Assembly: GCA_037179385.1 (NCBI GenBank)
Contig: CM074185.1
Span: 7,001,371-7,065,370 of the forward strand
DNA from: Holothuria scabra
Lineage: Eukaryota > Echinodermata > Holothuroidea > Aspidochirotida > Holothuriidae
Length of the DNA: 64,000 bases
Reading direction: 5' to 3'
In this document: piece after piece, positions 62,346 to 64,000 of the stretch
Layout of the letters: every line of letters starts with the position of its first letter
Position numbering within the stretch: position 1 is the first letter of the stretch
Translations under genes and position numbers: made by a program
The notes under the pieces: model-generated
What the model was told of the DNA's origin: nothing
The model's input: the letters and a program-made list of their open reading frames with translations, nothing else
Databases searched by the model: none

Positions 62346-63419
62346 AATGTTGACAACCACCATTACCACGAGAGTTCATAGAGCTGTTGTACGACTACTC
62401 TGATACATTGGCAGGATTGGAAAGAACATTCATTGTCCAGGGAGGAAGTCAAATGTTCAGTGCTATAAACATCCTTATTTTCATGCACAAAAGGGAAATG
62501 CCCCTCTCTGTGAGAAATTTTTCCTCCTACTTCCTAAATTTCATGCAAGACACTTTATTCTTAAAAATTAACAAAAAAATAATTTAAAAAATTGTTACAA
62601 GCTCATGGTATTCTGACACATATACTGCTTGAAATTTCTCTGATTGCATTAACTGTCTAATTTATGACAGGAACAAGCCTTGAATTCAAAATCTTATTCT
62701 ACTTTATATGTAAGTATGAATCAATGAATCCTTTCAAAATTCTTTATTAGAATCTTTATTGATATTGAGAGCTTATTACTAATGAAAATTAAATTTTAAA
62801 AATTATTATCTCTTTATATTTGACACAGCAATGCACTTTGGATGTCAACATGTTCTTACTGGCTGCAAGCAGAATTCCAATACTGTCATTGTAGTATTTG
62901 TTCAATCCTTGCCATTTTTACAAAAAATATATTCTTTCCAATGATTGGACAAAAGGAAGGTCAATTTTAATACAGGTGCTGTGTGTATATGCTTATTTCT
63001 GTGATTGCAGGAAGTAAAAATACATCTTTGATGCATTTCCTGTTACATTTCCGTCCATTACTAATTCAGGTCTATTTATGCAAACAAAGAATTTCATCTG
63101 TGTCTGTAAACTGTGTCAATGTGTGTAGAAATGAAAGCATAATAGTGTAACAAATCTATTACTATAATACAAGCATAGGGGGAAGTGCAAAGTATGTGAA
63201 TTAAGCTGGTTATTCAAACTAATTTGTTATAACCTAATCAGCTTTTAAGCCGTAACTGCATGCTCCACTTTGAGTAACTTACAAATGGTAAAATCTTTTG
63301 CAGTTATATCTTATACGATACAAGCCACAAAGGTGGCATTGTAAGTCTGGGCCCCACTTGACGTGACAATAGGGGGTGATATGGGCATTAGAAGGGACTA
63401 CAGTATAAAGTGTTTTCAT
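62346..63419. other. No gene or repeat recognised
   Basis: AT-rich downstream DNA; short frames only. Confidence 0.45.
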
Positions 63420-63830
63420 GTGATTTTACAATTGGTAAGCCACACCCACTTCCAGGCAAAAAGTAACAATGTCTCAGTGCAGCAGTCACAAGTGGGTCAT
63501 CAGCTTCCTCTCAGCTAGCTACTAGACCAGATGTTTGGTCTAATGGTAAGAGCATCCACCTCTTGTGTGGAAGGCCCGAATTCTATTCCCAGGTCGAGTC
63601 GTACCAAAGACTCTAAAAATGGAAGCTACTGCCGTTGTGCATGATGCTCCCATAAGCAATGGAGTAGGGAAAACAAGCCAATGAGTCACAACTGGAAAAA
63701 AAGATGTGGCTGGCTCGACTTGAACCAATAGGTTAGAAACTGGGCCGTAAAATTCTATCTTTGTAACTAACTCAGCTAGCTACTGTACACTAAATGTGTA
63801 CTACACTAGTTTTTGCCTGTCAGAAGGGTT
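63420..63830. repeat. Dispersed repeat split by a SINE
   Basis: 63425-63523 plus 63785-63830 together match 12885-13010 (CAATTGGTAAGCCACACCC on the left, TGTGTACTACACTAG on the right). The SINE accounts for the gap. Confidence 0.7.
63524..63770 (+). mobile_element. SINE family 1, full length, perfect target duplication
   Basis: 247 bp with the tRNA-like head, body and tail. The perfect 14-bp duplication ctcagctagctact lies at 63510-63523 and 63771-63784. The interrupted repeat at 12885-13010 supplies the empty site. Confidence 0.92.
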
Positions 63831-64000
63831 TGGGCCTGTGACATTAGTGAAACAACTCTATACCGGGTAGTAGATGTCTCTTTTATTTTAATGGTAATGC
63901 TTCATCCCTACAGTTGATGCAAACTTTTTACACCTCTCTATAAACTGTCTTCCCTCTGATGAACAATTTGTGTTGTTCCTGATGTAAAATATAGCCCAGA

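Overview
The window is intron-rich, AT-rich eukaryotic DNA dominated by short transposable elements. It suggests an animal nuclear genome, most likely an invertebrate deuterostome and perhaps an echinoderm. The grounds are an almost vertebrate-identical WDR5, an animal-type GH3-domain gene, an L1/Tx1-like LINE and abundant tRNA-derived SINEs. The species-level assignment is inference only.

Layout. (1) 1-16281, + strand: eleven exons of WDR5, the WD40 core subunit of the MLL/SET1/COMPASS histone H3K4 methyltransferase complexes. The visible part is 281 residues and ends at the natural stop; about 53 N-terminal residues lie upstream of the window. (2) 17.4-29.4 kb: gene-poor. It holds a decayed array of ~200-bp repeats, foldback MITEs, a second SINE type, an old hAT-like element and a broken duplicate of two GH3 exons (20745-21509, - strand). 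(3) 29545-36281, - strand: six exons of a GH3-domain-containing gene (GHDC-like, 610 residues visible, first exon not identified). (4) 36.3-48.7 kb: a dense transposon graveyard. Several non-autonomous elements are bounded by inverted termini and 8-bp target duplications (hAT-like), with nested insertions up to three deep. TTAA-flanked MITEs, SINEs and foldback elements are also present. (5) 49354-61891, + strand: four exons of an unrecognised gene encoding a 381-residue protein that starts MGCGSS (predicted N-myristoylation) and has a long acidic tail. Its introns carry a perfectly bounded hAT-like element (52683-54251) and an antisense, 5'-truncated LINE (56548-59665). The LINE still has an open 867-codon reverse-transcriptase frame. 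(6) 62-64 kb: 3' flank with one more SINE bearing a clear target duplication.

The three host genes have no evident shared pathway. The most distinctive signal is the mobile DNA. Element families with four different terminal sequences but the same 8-bp target-site rule share one internal ~100-200-bp cassette, and that cassette also occurs on its own as a tandem array at 18.3-20.0 kb. All exon boundaries are conceptual: they were chosen from GT/AG sites, codon phase and similarity recalled from known families, with no transcript or database check.
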